Shown here in pieces: positions 1 to 7,784 of a stretch of DNA of 36,489 nucleotides. The translations under genes and the position numbers were made by a program. The first letter of the stretch is position 1. Each line of letters begins with the position of its first letter. Origin of the DNA: Bacteroidales bacterium (lineage in GTDB: Bacteria > Bacteroidota > Bacteroidia > Bacteroidales > UBA932); NCBI GenBank assembly GCA_017960545.1, contig JAGCYZ010000022.1, positions 1 to 36,489 on the forward strand. Reading direction: 5' to 3'. The notes below the pieces were generated by a model. The model saw only the letters and a program-made list of their open reading frames with translations, was not told where the DNA came from and searched no databases.

Positions 1-146
1 ACGATATGCAGTTCCTGGACCGGATCGTCAGAAAGGATGCACGCAACCGCCACTGCCGGCTTCTCCTTCGCATCCATAATGACGTCTTTGACGCAGGAAG
101 TCAAAAGGAGCGGCAATAGTAGAGACAGATAAATGAGAGGCTTCAT
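1..146 (-). CDS. DUF4249 lipoprotein, N-terminal part only (cut by window edge)
   Basis: Only the first 48 codons lie in the window; the rest continues past the left edge. The visible part is a lipoprotein signal peptide ending in a Thr-Ser-Cys lipobox, followed by VKDVIMDAK and a stretch (AVAVACILSDDPVQEL) shared with the two complete DUF4249 paralogues to the right. Its DNA is more diverged from them than they are from each other. Function is unknown; family members are predicted outer-membrane lipoproteins, often found near TonB-dependent receptors. The start ATG (146-144) is only 21 nt from the stop of the ATPase gene at 168, leaving little room for its own promoter. Confidence 0.8.
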   Translation of the reverse strand, partial: MKPLIYLSLLLPLLLTSCVKDVIMDAKEKPAVAVACILSDDPVQELHI

Positions 147-167
147 CACTTGGCAAAAAAAGTTAAA

Positions 168-1367
168 TTACTTTTTGAATAAGGATTTCAAGTCAATACG
201 GAAGAAATCATCCAGAGGAAGGCCTTCAGGGCCAACAATCAAGGCTGATGTGATACACTCAGCATAAAGTTTACTGAACTCTTGGAATCCTTTGGTATCA
301 TCAGCTGTGCTGCTCTTGACTTCAATAGCCACCAAGGCCTGCCCTTTCTTTAAGACATAATCGCACTCTTTCTTCCTGTCGTTCCTCCAGTAAAGGAGAT
401 CGAATCCGTCCAGGATTGAACGGTTGGCCAGATGTGCTCCCACGGCCGATTCCACCTGTCTTCCCCACTCGGCAGAATCAGTCATAGCTTCTTTGAAAGA
501 ATAAAGGCCATAACGGTTGCGGAAGGCACTGTTATAGACTTGCATCTTGGGTACAGAATTCTTTTCCTTAATGGGAGACGGAGAGTATTTCTGAATTGGT
601 TTTAAAGACATGGTCTGATCCAAGATATTCAAGTAGGTCTTGATGGTAGGCACCGTTCCGCTGTTCATAGTCCCCTGCATCTTGGTAAGGGACAGTTCCC
701 GGGCCGATTCCATACAGGCAAGTTCAAACACCTGCCTGAGAAGAGCCGGATTGCGTATTTCCTCTATCTCCAGGATGTCGCGCGTAAGAATGGGGGTAAT
801 GATGGTATCTTCCATCAAATTCCGCCATCTATCCTCGTCCCTGATATCAGGGGCAAGTCCTGGAAATCCACCGAAATATATGTACTGCTGCATATTGAAT
901 CCAAAGGCGTCGTGCATCTCCTGCCATTCCCAGAAGCCCATCTTGATAGTCTCAAAGCGTCCTTCCAGTGATTCGTTCAGGCCTTTCTCCAAAAGAGCCC
1001 GGGAGGATCCCAGCAGTATGACTTTCAAATTGCGCTTTTCACGAGTATCAGCATCCCACTCCTTTTTTACCTGCTCACTCCAGCCGATAATTTTTTGGAT
1101 TTCGTCAATGATGAGTATATGCTCGACAGCCCTATTAAGGTCCATCTTCATTCTGGCCTCCTGCCAACGGGCAGGAATCCAACTTGTATCAAAGCGGTTA
1201 ACCCCATCGGCTGCAAAGGAGTCGAATGGTGTCTTTATTCCATCAATGAACTGACCGACAAGTGTAGATTTACCCACCTGACGGGGGCCCATGATTATTT
1301 GCATCCGCCGCCTAGGCTCTGCCATACGGCTCTTTAACAGGGCTAAGTGACTTCTCTCGTAAAGCAT
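168..1367 (-). CDS. AAA family ATPase with DUF4143 C-terminal domain
   Basis: A 399-residue protein of the common prokaryotic AAA plus DUF4143 family. The P-loop GPRQVGKS is at residues 27-34, Walker B ILIIDE ends at D88-E89, and a GSSR sensor-like motif follows near residue 120. The C-terminal third carries a PD-(D/E)xK-like core (ECDYVL, then VAIEVKSS), as is usual in the family. Its cellular role is not established; relatives are abundant in accessory regions and are sometimes suspected of toxin-antitoxin or defence roles. It lies between two DUF4249 paralogues on the same strand, suggesting insertion into an existing tandem array. The ATG at 1367 is supported by a TAnnTTTG box just upstream. 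Confidence 0.88.
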   Translation of the reverse strand: MLYERSHLALLKSRMAEPRRRMQIIMGPRQVGKSTLVGQFIDGIKTPFDSFAADGVNRFDTSWIPARWQEARMKMDLNRAVEHILIIDEIQKIIGWSEQVKKEWDADTREKRNLKVILLGSSRALLEKGLNESLEGRFETIKMGFWEWQEMHDAFGFNMQQYIYFGGFPGLAPDIRDEDRWRNLMEDTIITPILTRDILEIEEIRNPALLRQVFELACMESARELSLTKMQGTMNSGTVPTIKTYLNILDQTMSLKPIQKYSPSPIKEKNSVPKMQVYNSAFRNRYGLYSFKEAMTDSAEWGRQVESAVGAHLANRSILDGFDLLYWRNDRKKECDYVLKKGQALVAIEVKSSTADDTKGFQEFSKLYAECITSALIVGPEGLPLDDFFRIDLKSLFKK

Positions 1368-1385
1368 ATTTCTAAATTATGTTTT

Positions 1386-1394
1386 GCAAATTTA
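1386..1394 (-). promoter_or_regulatory. Putative -7 promoter element for the AAA ATPase gene
   Basis: Read on the minus strand this is TAAATTTGC, an exact match to the Bacteroidetes -7 element TAnnTTTG. It lies about 18 nt upstream of the ATG at 1367, implying a short leader. A TTTG that could serve as -33 is present but at shorter than usual spacing, so support rests on the -7 box. Confidence 0.5.
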
Positions 1395-1475
1395 TAAAAT
1401 ATATTTTACAAAATCTAAATAACGCAAGATAAATATAGATTATACTCATAGGATTAATAATCTGCCATCCTCATA

Positions 1476-2702
1476 TTAAGGATAGAAATAGTCCCTTACT
1501 GCCTCTTGGAATGAGGATGACTCTCTGCTTTGGTCATAATCAATGAATGTGCCCTCTGATGACCACTGGAATTGCCGTTCTATCTTACAGCCAAACACGC
1601 CCAGTTGTGGTAAGCCATTGCTATCTTTAATGTTAGCATAGAAATTATCTCTAAGATATATTGTGGTCAAATCTGTTGAAGTGTTAATCCCCATAAAATG
1701 AAATGCTTCCTTTAAATACTTGTCTAACTGATCTGAAACAGCCGTCCATACTACGTATCCTTCATCTTCAGCCAGATTACGTACAAAGCCATGATTGCCA
1801 TGATGGAACCTGAAATCCATAAAATTATCAGGACAATTGAATATCCCATTGAAACTACCGGAAATGCCGAAACCTAAGGGGTAACCCCCAAGGTCCCTTG
1901 GCGCAATCCGAATATAACTGTTGTGCATTGGACTCCCTTCCAACCAAGGATACAAAGCTTTAACATGAGTATCTTTAAGCAGTTCTTCGTACAGAGGCCA
2001 TATAGGATAAGGTATACGCTCTTCCCATTGAGGTGGTGTGTATATACCACCTGTTATGTTAAATTGATCTGCCTCAGAATAATCCGTACATATGTTATCA
2101 ACTATTTCACGTTCACCCGTAATAGGATTGTAATTCATAGCAAATATCCATACCGGATCATTTAGTGAAAGGATTCCAAAAAAAGTTTCTCCTCGTGGAA
2201 GGTCTTCCCCATCTTCCCACCAGGGACCACCTGCAAGTACGAGGTCTCCTGTGGGAGAAGGCACCTCAAGATATCCATTAGGACTCTGAACATAGAAAGC
2301 AAGCCAATAACGATGCTGAAGATATACCCGTACTGAGTCCGGCATCGTATCCTCTGCTATAAGGGTGTCGTATCCGGGAACAGTTACTTCCAGCCTGTAC
2401 CTGTGCTCTGGTACAGCGGCATAGTCCATCCTCCATACGCCGTCCTCCTGGCGCTCAAAGGATCTCGTTTCGCCTGTGGTTAGATCTTTCAGAACAGCGA
2501 CTGCCTCCATCACCTTTGGTGCATTTTCAACAGAAGCCCCTTTGGTGTAAACTATATGGAGCTCCTGAACAGGATCGTCAGACAGAATGCACGCCACTGC
2601 AACTGCAGGATTGTCCTTCGCATCCATAATGACGTCTTTGACGCAGGAAGAAAGTCCAGTCAGAAGCATTACACACAGTGCTGTTATGTATCCTCTTTTC
2701 AT
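1476..2702 (-). CDS. DUF4249 domain lipoprotein (paralogue A)
   Basis: A 408-residue predicted lipoprotein with signal peptide and lipobox GLSSC (Cys20), hence probably outer-membrane anchored. The N-terminal quarter matches paralogue B (2835-4067) almost exactly. It includes the CVKDVIMDAK segment, a beta-sandwich-like stretch with LKDLTTGETRSFERQEDG, and YRLEVTVPGYDTL typical of DUF4249. The C-terminal two thirds are more divergent but keep shared blocks such as AMNYNPITGE, LYPWLEG, YIRIAP and IYLRDNFYANIKD. The molecular function is not known. DUF4249 genes often accompany TonB-dependent receptors, but none is in this window. Confidence 0.88.
   Translation of the reverse strand: MKRGYITALCVMLLTGLSSCVKDVIMDAKDNPAVAVACILSDDPVQELHIVYTKGASVENAPKVMEAVAVLKDLTTGETRSFERQEDGVWRMDYAAVPEHRYRLEVTVPGYDTLIAEDTMPDSVRVYLQHRYWLAFYVQSPNGYLEVPSPTGDLVLAGGPWWEDGEDLPRGETFFGILSLNDPVWIFAMNYNPITGEREIVDNICTDYSEADQFNITGGIYTPPQWEERIPYPIWPLYEELLKDTHVKALYPWLEGSPMHNSYIRIAPRDLGGYPLGFGISGSFNGIFNCPDNFMDFRFHHGNHGFVRNLAEDEGYVVWTAVSDQLDKYLKEAFHFMGINTSTDLTTIYLRDNFYANIKDSNGLPQLGVFGCKIERQFQWSSEGTFIDYDQSRESSSFQEAVRDYFYP
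2361..2683. repeat. Near-identical DUF4249 5' segment, copy A
   Basis: This 323-nt segment is collinear, without indels, with 3720-4042. Identity is almost complete apart from three single-base differences in the first half and one short divergent patch around 2522-2556. The remaining two thirds of each gene are much more diverged. The pattern suggests recent duplication or gene conversion limited to the 5' end. Confidence 0.85.
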
Positions 2703-2753
2703 CTAGTCCTAATTAATACCTGTCATTTCTTCAGAACTATTTCATTTTTCCAC

Positions 2754-2781
2754 GCCGGTTCCTGGGCACCTAGGAACTGGC
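2754..2781. other. Inverted repeat (hairpin) between the two DUF4249 genes
   Basis: GCCGGTTCCT at 2754-2763 pairs with AGGAACTGGC at 2772-2781 with one G-T wobble, around an 8-nt loop. No T-run follows on either strand, so it is not a standard intrinsic terminator. It could be an RNA element or operator-like palindrome in the 132-nt spacer between the paralogues. Confidence 0.55.
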
Positions 2782-2834
2782 ATGGTATAAAGAGAGCCAA
2801 TAAAAAGGCTATTTTGCTATTAGAAATCATCTTT

Positions 2835-4067
2835 TCATAGGAACCATCTATTTGGCCAGTTTTCATTGCCGTGTAGGCCCTCTGAGGACCACTGGCATTT
2901 CCGCTCTATCTTGCAGCCGAACACGCCCAGTTTTGAATAACCGTTGATGTCTTTAATGTTTGCATAGAAATTGTCCCGGAGGTAGATTGCAGACAAGTCT
3001 GTCGATGCTTCCAGTTCCTGCAATTCATAGGCATTCTTGAAGTACTTGTCAAGCACCTCAGAAACAGCCATACAGACAACATATCCTTCGTCATCGGCAA
3101 GGTCGCGCACATAACTGATAGGATTCCCGTGATAATTATAGTAAAAGATATTGTCAGGACAGTTGTATTTCCCACTGAAATTGCCGGAAATTTTGAAATG
3201 GTCTATTGAGAGAATCGTAGGATCCTTTCTAATAGGAGCAATGCGGATATACTTAATGTGCAAAGGACGTCCCTCAAGGGAAGGGTACAAACCTTTAATG
3301 TTGGTGCCCGCCATCAGTGATTCATATTGAGGCATGACAGGAAATGGAAGGGGCTCATTCCATTGTGGAGCGGCATATATCTTTCCTGATAAGTTGAAGT
3401 CATCTTGATAAGGGCAATCGGAGCAGATCTCATCAGCTATCTCTCGATGGCCCGTAACCGGATTATAATTCATCGCATAAATCCACAGCGGATAGTTCGT
3501 TGGATAAAGGGCAAAAATGGTCTCCCCTCGAGGCAAGTCATTAGGGTCAAGTTCGTCACTGATCAACAAATCATCCTTGTATAAGTCATAGTTTGGATCA
3601 TCTTCGAAATTATACCCCTCCACATAAGAGGCTGGAATAGGAATCTCAAGCACCTGATACAATTGGTAATTGTTGCGAACATGAATAGGGAATGAGTCAG
3701 GCATAGTATCTTCCGCTACAAGGGTATCGTATCCAGGAACAGTTACTTCCAGCCTGTACCTGTGCTCTGGTACAGCGGCATAGTCCATCCTCCATACACC
3801 GTCCTCCTGGCGCTCAAAGGATCTCGTTTCGCCTGTGGTTAGATCTTTCAGAACAGCGACTGCCTCCATCACCTTTGGTGCTTCTTTCAGAGATGCTCCC
3901 TTTGTATATACGATATTCAGTTCCTGAACAGGATCGTCAGACAGAATGCACGCCACTGCAACTGCAGGATTGTCCTTCGCATCCATAATGACGTCTTTGA
4001 CGCAGGAAGAAAGTCCAGTCAGAAGCATTACACACAGTGCTGCAATAAATGCCCTCCTCATAAACAT
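2835..4067 (-). CDS. DUF4249 domain lipoprotein (paralogue B)
   Basis: A 410-residue predicted lipoprotein with the same GLSSC lipobox as paralogue A and a nearly identical first hundred residues. It then diverges, with a longer acidic loop around residues 150-180 (EDDPNYDLYKDDLL) before the conserved DLPRGET and YAMNYNPVTG blocks. Two ATG codons are possible: 4067 (MFMRR) or 4061 (MRR). The second aligns with the start of paralogue A, so six bases of uncertainty remain. It is presumably an outer-membrane or surface lipoprotein of unknown function. It ends in an asparagine- and tryptophan-rich tail unlike paralogue A. Confidence 0.88.
   Translation of the reverse strand: MFMRRAFIAALCVMLLTGLSSCVKDVIMDAKDNPAVAVACILSDDPVQELNIVYTKGASLKEAPKVMEAVAVLKDLTTGETRSFERQEDGVWRMDYAAVPEHRYRLEVTVPGYDTLVAEDTMPDSFPIHVRNNYQLYQVLEIPIPASYVEGYNFEDDPNYDLYKDDLLISDELDPNDLPRGETIFALYPTNYPLWIYAMNYNPVTGHREIADEICSDCPYQDDFNLSGKIYAAPQWNEPLPFPVMPQYESLMAGTNIKGLYPSLEGRPLHIKYIRIAPIRKDPTILSIDHFKISGNFSGKYNCPDNIFYYNYHGNPISYVRDLADDEGYVVCMAVSEVLDKYFKNAYELQELEASTDLSAIYLRDNFYANIKDINGYSKLGVFGCKIERKCQWSSEGLHGNENWPNRWFL
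3720..4042. repeat. Near-identical DUF4249 5' segment, copy B
   Basis: This is the partner of 2361-2683, in direct orientation and 1359 nt away. Recombination between the two copies would delete one paralogue or create a hybrid reading frame, because both segments are in the same frame of their genes. Confidence 0.85.
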
Positions 4068-4116
4068 ATTTCTTGTTATGAATGTAAAAATAAACTATTG
4101 TAGTTAGAAAAGCAAC

Positions 4117-4373
4117 CCTCGCCCTGATGGTGTTGACAATACCGCCGGAAATCAATATCTTTGATTCGTGAGCTATTATGATTACAAGGCGCAGGTGGTA
4201 CAGCACAGGGTTTCCACACATCCTGGCGGAGTCGGGAAGGATTGGTTCGGATACGACTTCACCGGCAACGTGACGGCCCACAAGACTGAGCACAAGCCGG
4301 CGACCGGTTCGTCCCTTATTGAGACCACGACCCAGACATAGGACCTCTGGGGCGCTGGTCACCACCCACAAGA
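4117..4373 (+). pseudogene. Decayed RHS/YD-repeat protein remnant
   Basis: In one plus-strand frame the sequence reads like the YD-repeat part of Bacteroidetes RHS proteins: SYYDYKAQVVQ, then GYDFTGNVTAHKTEH, then ETTTQT. It is interrupted by TGA at 4162 and TAG at 4339. After a frame change the expected continuation DLWGALVTTHKI can be read. Family members typically show YYYDYKGRVVQ...YDFTGNVTKT...EH followed by TTTHK in the same order. There is no start codon or full-length frame, so this is a broken fragment of a formerly large gene. The 4068-4558 spacer contains little else apart from a terminator and a promoter. Identification is from pattern recognition, not a search. Confidence 0.75.
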
Positions 4374-4436
4374 TTGTAGCCTCCCCTGTTTTTCGTGTAG
4401 ATTAAAATTTAACAATCATTATATCATAAAAGAAAC

Positions 4437-4469
4437 GGCTCCCAGATTTCTGAGAGCCTTTTCCTTTTT
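4437..4469 (+). terminator. Rho-independent terminator
   Basis: GGCTCCCAG, loop ATTT, CTGAGAGCC forms an 8-bp stem with one C-A mismatch, followed directly by TTTTCCTTTTT. It sits downstream of the RHS remnant and upstream of the promoter for the 4559 gene. It probably once ended the RHS transcript. Confidence 0.75.
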
Positions 4470-4519
4470 AAAAAAACAGTCTAGCATATCGTTCTGATAT
4501 ACTAGGCTTTATTTTTTTG

Positions 4520-4527
4520 TATATTTG
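4520..4527 (+). promoter_or_regulatory. Putative -7 promoter element for the BspA-like lipoprotein gene
   Basis: TATATTTG is an exact TAnnTTTG match, 31 nt upstream of the ATG at 4559 and just downstream of the terminator. No convincing TTTG lies at the -33 distance. Confidence 0.5.
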
Positions 4528-4558
4528 AACTTGTCAATAATGATTAAATGCTTGTAAC

Positions 4559-6337
4559 ATGAAGTTTAAATCTATTATTATAGCTTTCCTATCCATTTTG
4601 ATGGTTTCTTGCCAGAAAGAAATACCTGTCAGTTCGGTCTCTCTGAGTGAAGTTTCTCTTTCTTTAGTAGAAGGGGAATTCAAGAGTCTGGTTGCAACTG
4701 TGCTCCCCGACAATGCTACTGACAAAAGCGTAGAATGGGAAAGCCGTGACGAGAGTGTGGCCACTGTCAGGGCTGGAGTTGTGACGGCTTTGAAAGAAGG
4801 TTCCACGACAATAACAGTCAAGACAGCAAACGGAGGGAAAACCGCCTCATGCAGTGTTACGGTATTGCCTAAGCATTATTCCGTCAGCGGAATATCACTT
4901 GACAGAACAAGTGCAGAAATGGAGGTCGGACAGCAACTGACATTGACGGCTACAGTCCTGCCTGAGAACGCAACCAATAAGAATATTACCTGGAGCAGCA
5001 GTGACAACAGCATAGCCGAAATCAATGATGGAACAGTGACAGCCATAGAAGCAGGTAATGCTACAATTACGGTCACGACGGAAGATGGCGAGAAAACTGC
5101 TTCTTGCAGCATTACAGTCGTATATCGCGTTACTGGCATATCCCTTGACATGACAGAGGCGGAGCTGGAGGTCGGAGAGAATCTTGAACTGACAGCCACT
5201 GTCCTGCCAGAAAACGCATCTGACAAGAGTATCTTCTGGAGCAGCAGTAATGAAGAAATAGCAAGAGTCCAAAACGGTATTGTGACTCCTGTTGACGAAG
5301 GATCCGCCGTAATAACTGCCACCACTTCAGATGGCGGCCTGACGGCTTCTTGCAATCTGACAATAAAGGACGTGCCCATCATCTTCGAGGATGAATATGT
5401 ACTTGCCAGAATCTCGCAACTGGTCCTCTATGATGATGGAATGATGACAAAGGCCGAAGCGGCGAAGATAACGTATCTGGAACCACGCTATTTTGGCGAA
5501 TTCCAGGGCCTTGTAACATCTTTTCCTGAATTCCAGTATTATATCTCCATTAACTGGATTTCTTCTCCATCATTTGCCGGATGTGAGAATCTCAGAAGGA
5601 TAGTATTGCCGGAGAGTGTCCATATAATTGGAGATAAAGCATTCTTTGGTTGCAGCAATCTTGAAGAGATCAATTTCAGTGACCAGATAGTCAACATACG
5701 GAGCTTTGCTTTTGCCGGGTGCCACAGTCTCAAACAATGTTTCATTCCCCAGAATGCCACACATTTGCTGGAGGGCATGTATTGGGAATGTTCCTCCATA
5801 CAGGAAATCAATATTCCTGAAACAGTGGTTTCAATTGGAAATCAATGCTTTTATGGATGTTCCAGTATAAAAGAAATCATCATTCCTGATTCAGTCACCA
5901 ACCTTGAAGGAAGAGCTTTTTGGGGATGCAGTTCCGCAACGACTATACGCATTTCTTCAAATGTAGAATCACTGCAATATGGAACTTTCATGGGTACCGC
6001 AGCAAGGATAATAACAATTCCGGAAGGCGTCCAGGTCGCTCAGCAGCACGTGTTTTCTTCGTCTCCTCAACTAGAAGAACTGACTATACCCAGCACTATG
6101 GTTGAAATGGACGAGATATGCGCCAACTGTGGAAACCTCAAGACAGTTTATTGCAATGCTGTAACTCCTCCTGCTCTGCTTGCTCTCCCCTTTACTGAAA
6201 GACCAGACTGGGAAGGTGAGCCCCTGATTTCTACCAGCCTTCAACGCATTTATGTGCCGGCGCAAAGTGTTGAAGCATATAGATCTGCCGATATCTGGAA
6301 AGAATATGCGGATAAAATACGAGGTATAGATTTTTAG
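4559..6337 (+). CDS. Surface lipoprotein with three Big_2 domains and BspA-like leucine-rich repeats
   Basis: A 592-residue protein. The signal peptide ends in a VSC lipobox (Cys18). Three bacterial Ig-like group 2 domains follow at roughly residues 23-105, 107-187 and 189-270. Each has the pattern GISLD...L..TVLPENA..K...WSSS...A.V..G.VT....G.A.IT and ends in TASC. From about residue 325 to 565 there are LRR_5/BspA-type repeats (e.g. IGDKAFFGCSNLEEI). The end, VYCNAVTPPALL then RIYVPAQSVEAYRSADIW, is characteristic of BspA-like proteins. The likely role is surface adhesion or binding. Big_2 domains would act as a stalk and the LRR as the ligand-binding head. It stands alone between a terminator and its own terminator. 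Confidence 0.92.
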   Translation: MKFKSIIIAFLSILMVSCQKEIPVSSVSLSEVSLSLVEGEFKSLVATVLPDNATDKSVEWESRDESVATVRAGVVTALKEGSTTITVKTANGGKTASCSVTVLPKHYSVSGISLDRTSAEMEVGQQLTLTATVLPENATNKNITWSSSDNSIAEINDGTVTAIEAGNATITVTTEDGEKTASCSITVVYRVTGISLDMTEAELEVGENLELTATVLPENASDKSIFWSSSNEEIARVQNGIVTPVDEGSAVITATTSDGGLTASCNLTIKDVPIIFEDEYVLARISQLVLYDDGMMTKAEAAKITYLEPRYFGEFQGLVTSFPEFQYYISINWISSPSFAGCENLRRIVLPESVHIIGDKAFFGCSNLEEINFSDQIVNIRSFAFAGCHSLKQCFIPQNATHLLEGMYWECSSIQEINIPETVVSIGNQCFYGCSSIKEIIIPDSVTNLEGRAFWGCSSATTIRISSNVESLQYGTFMGTAARIITIPEGVQVAQQHVFSSSPQLEELTIPSTMVEMDEICANCGNLKTVYCNAVTPPALLALPFTERPDWEGEPLISTSLQRIYVPAQSVEAYRSADIWKEYADKIRGIDF

Positions 6338-6369
6338 TTGTATTGTTGCAATCTTAATTAATCAAAATA

Positions 6370-6400
6370 GCCCCTTGGTGTTATCCAAAGGGCATTTTTT
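6370..6400 (+). terminator. Rho-independent terminator after the BspA-like gene
   Basis: The arms GCCCCTTGG and CCAAAGGGC form a 9-bp stem with one mismatch around a 6-nt loop, followed by a run of six T. It lies 32 nt after the stop codon at 6337. On the minus strand the stem is followed by TATTTTG, so it may also slow transcripts arriving from the polymerase gene. Confidence 0.85.
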
Positions 6401-6403
6401 ACA

Positions 6404-6538
6404 GTACAACAAGTAAAGAGGATAGACACAGAACCCAGAACTAGCTTTTACACCTATGAAGGAGCCGAGTTTGTTCGTGGTTATCCAATCCCCAATGCCA
6501 GGAAGATTGTTCTAGTCAAGGAATGCCAAGCAGTCTGA
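6404..6538 (+). pseudogene. Possible C-terminal remnant of an unrecognised protein
   Basis: A 44-codon open stretch ends at TGA 6536-6538. It has no plausible start codon because it runs out of the preceding terminator. The composition looks protein-like (FYTYEGAEFVRGYPIPNA, then RKIVLVKECQAV), which differs from random translation of spacer DNA. I do not recognise a family. It may be the tail of a gene lost when the left region was assembled, or chance. The rest of the 6401-6590 spacer shows nothing else. Confidence 0.3.
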
Positions 6539-6590
6539 CTTCGTACCGTTCTTGTATTCGCTTTTCTGCAAGGAGCACTTTAAGCTTTCG

Positions 6591-7760
6591 TTATCCTTTT
6601 CGGAAAGGTTCTTCTTTTGCGTCAGCGCGTTTTTGGTCGTATTCACGGTCCCATTGGCGGTAATAGTCCATCTTGGGGTCTTCGAACAGGGACATCTGCT
6701 CGTAGAAATCGTGTGTGAGTTTGGATACTCCCAGTCCCACTTGGCGTAAGGGGGTGACTCCGTCCCAGACCTCTGAAAGGAGGCGCCTGGCCTCGTTCAG
6801 GATTACTGCTGTAATGTTGGTGGGCTGTGAAAGCGAGGTCTGTTTTTGCAATACGGTGAAGTCGCTGTGTTTGATGAACATAGATACGGTGGAAGCGCGG
6901 AAGTTATCCCTGCGGATGCGGTGAGCCACAATGCAGGCTACATTGAAGAGCGCGCGGTCTATGTCTTTTGGATCTGACAGGTCTTTGGCGAATGTCCTTT
7001 CTGCGCTGCAGCTCTTTGCCTCCGGAATCTCCGTCTCCACGGGGGAGTCGTCTATTCCGTTGGCGTTCTCGTGCAGTTGCAGGGCGTATCTGCGCCCAAC
7101 CATCCCGGACAATGATCCCAGTCCTATCTTTGCCAGGTCTCCGATGGTCTTTATGCCGTTGGAAGTGAGCCGCTCTTCGGTTTTCTTTCCCACCCAAAGC
7201 AGGTCCCGCACGCCCAGGGGCCACATTTTTTCCTGCACTTCGCTCTCCCACAGGGTATGCACTTTGTCGGGCTTTTCAAAGTCTGACGCCATTTTTGCCA
7301 GCAGCTTGTTGGGGCCTACACCCACGTTGACCGTGAACCCCATACGTGCTTTGATATCTTCTTTAAGCTGCGTGGCGACGTCCACGGGATCGCGCCCGCC
7401 GCAGCGCAGGCTCATATCGATGAAGCACTCGTCAATGCTGAACTGCTGAAGGACGGGAGAATACTCACGGCAGATAGCTATGAACCCCTGCGAGCACTCA
7501 CGGTACCAGGACCAGTCTCCTTGGACAATTACCAGCGAAGGGCAGATGCGCAGCGCCATTGAAACAGGTTGCGCGGACCTGATACCCAATTTCTTGGCGG
7601 GCATAGAAGCGGCCGCGATAATGCTCCTGCGGTCAGAAGGGTCTCCGGATACCACTGAAGGCACCAGACGGATGTCCGGCTGGCCTTCGTTCAGCAACTT
7701 GACCGCAGTCCAGCTGAGGAAAGCGGAATTAACGTCGATATGGAAAACAATTCGGCCCAA
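6591..7760 (-). CDS. dinB: Y-family DNA polymerase (DinB/Pol IV-like)
   Basis: A 389-residue translesion DNA polymerase of the IMS/UmuC family. The catalytic acidic residues are visible: Asp9 in FHIDVNSAFLSW and Asp110-Glu111 in SIDECFID. A GVGPNKLLAKMAS motif and the helix-hairpin-helix region (TIGDLAKIG) follow, then the little-finger domain. The FHIDVNSAFLSW form resembles the Gram-positive/Bacteroidetes subgroup rather than E. coli Pol IV. No ATG or GTG lies between the in-frame stop at 7782-7784 and the conserved N terminus. The best start is therefore TTG at 7760, 24 nt after the isomerase stop, suggesting co-transcription and weak translation. Whether it is LexA-regulated cannot be seen. 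Confidence 0.93.
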   Translation of the reverse strand: MGRIVFHIDVNSAFLSWTAVKLLNEGQPDIRLVPSVVSGDPSDRRSIIAAASMPAKKLGIRSAQPVSMALRICPSLVIVQGDWSWYRECSQGFIAICREYSPVLQQFSIDECFIDMSLRCGGRDPVDVATQLKEDIKARMGFTVNVGVGPNKLLAKMASDFEKPDKVHTLWESEVQEKMWPLGVRDLLWVGKKTEERLTSNGIKTIGDLAKIGLGSLSGMVGRRYALQLHENANGIDDSPVETEIPEAKSCSAERTFAKDLSDPKDIDRALFNVACIVAHRIRRDNFRASTVSMFIKHSDFTVLQKQTSLSQPTNITAVILNEARRLLSEVWDGVTPLRQVGLGVSKLTHDFYEQMSLFEDPKMDYYRQWDREYDQKRADAKEEPFRKG

Positions 7761-7784
7761 GCAAAGAGCGTTTGTGGACGGTTA

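Noticed and set aside
168..1367. Reading the DUF4143 ATPase as part of a toxin-antitoxin or defence system
   Set aside because: No partner toxin, antitoxin, nuclease or methyltransferase gene is adjacent; neighbours are DUF4249 lipoproteins.
3937..4371. Minus-strand open frame of 144 codons upstream of DUF4249 paralogue B
   Set aside because: It overlaps the paralogue in a different frame and the rest is antisense to the RHS remnant.
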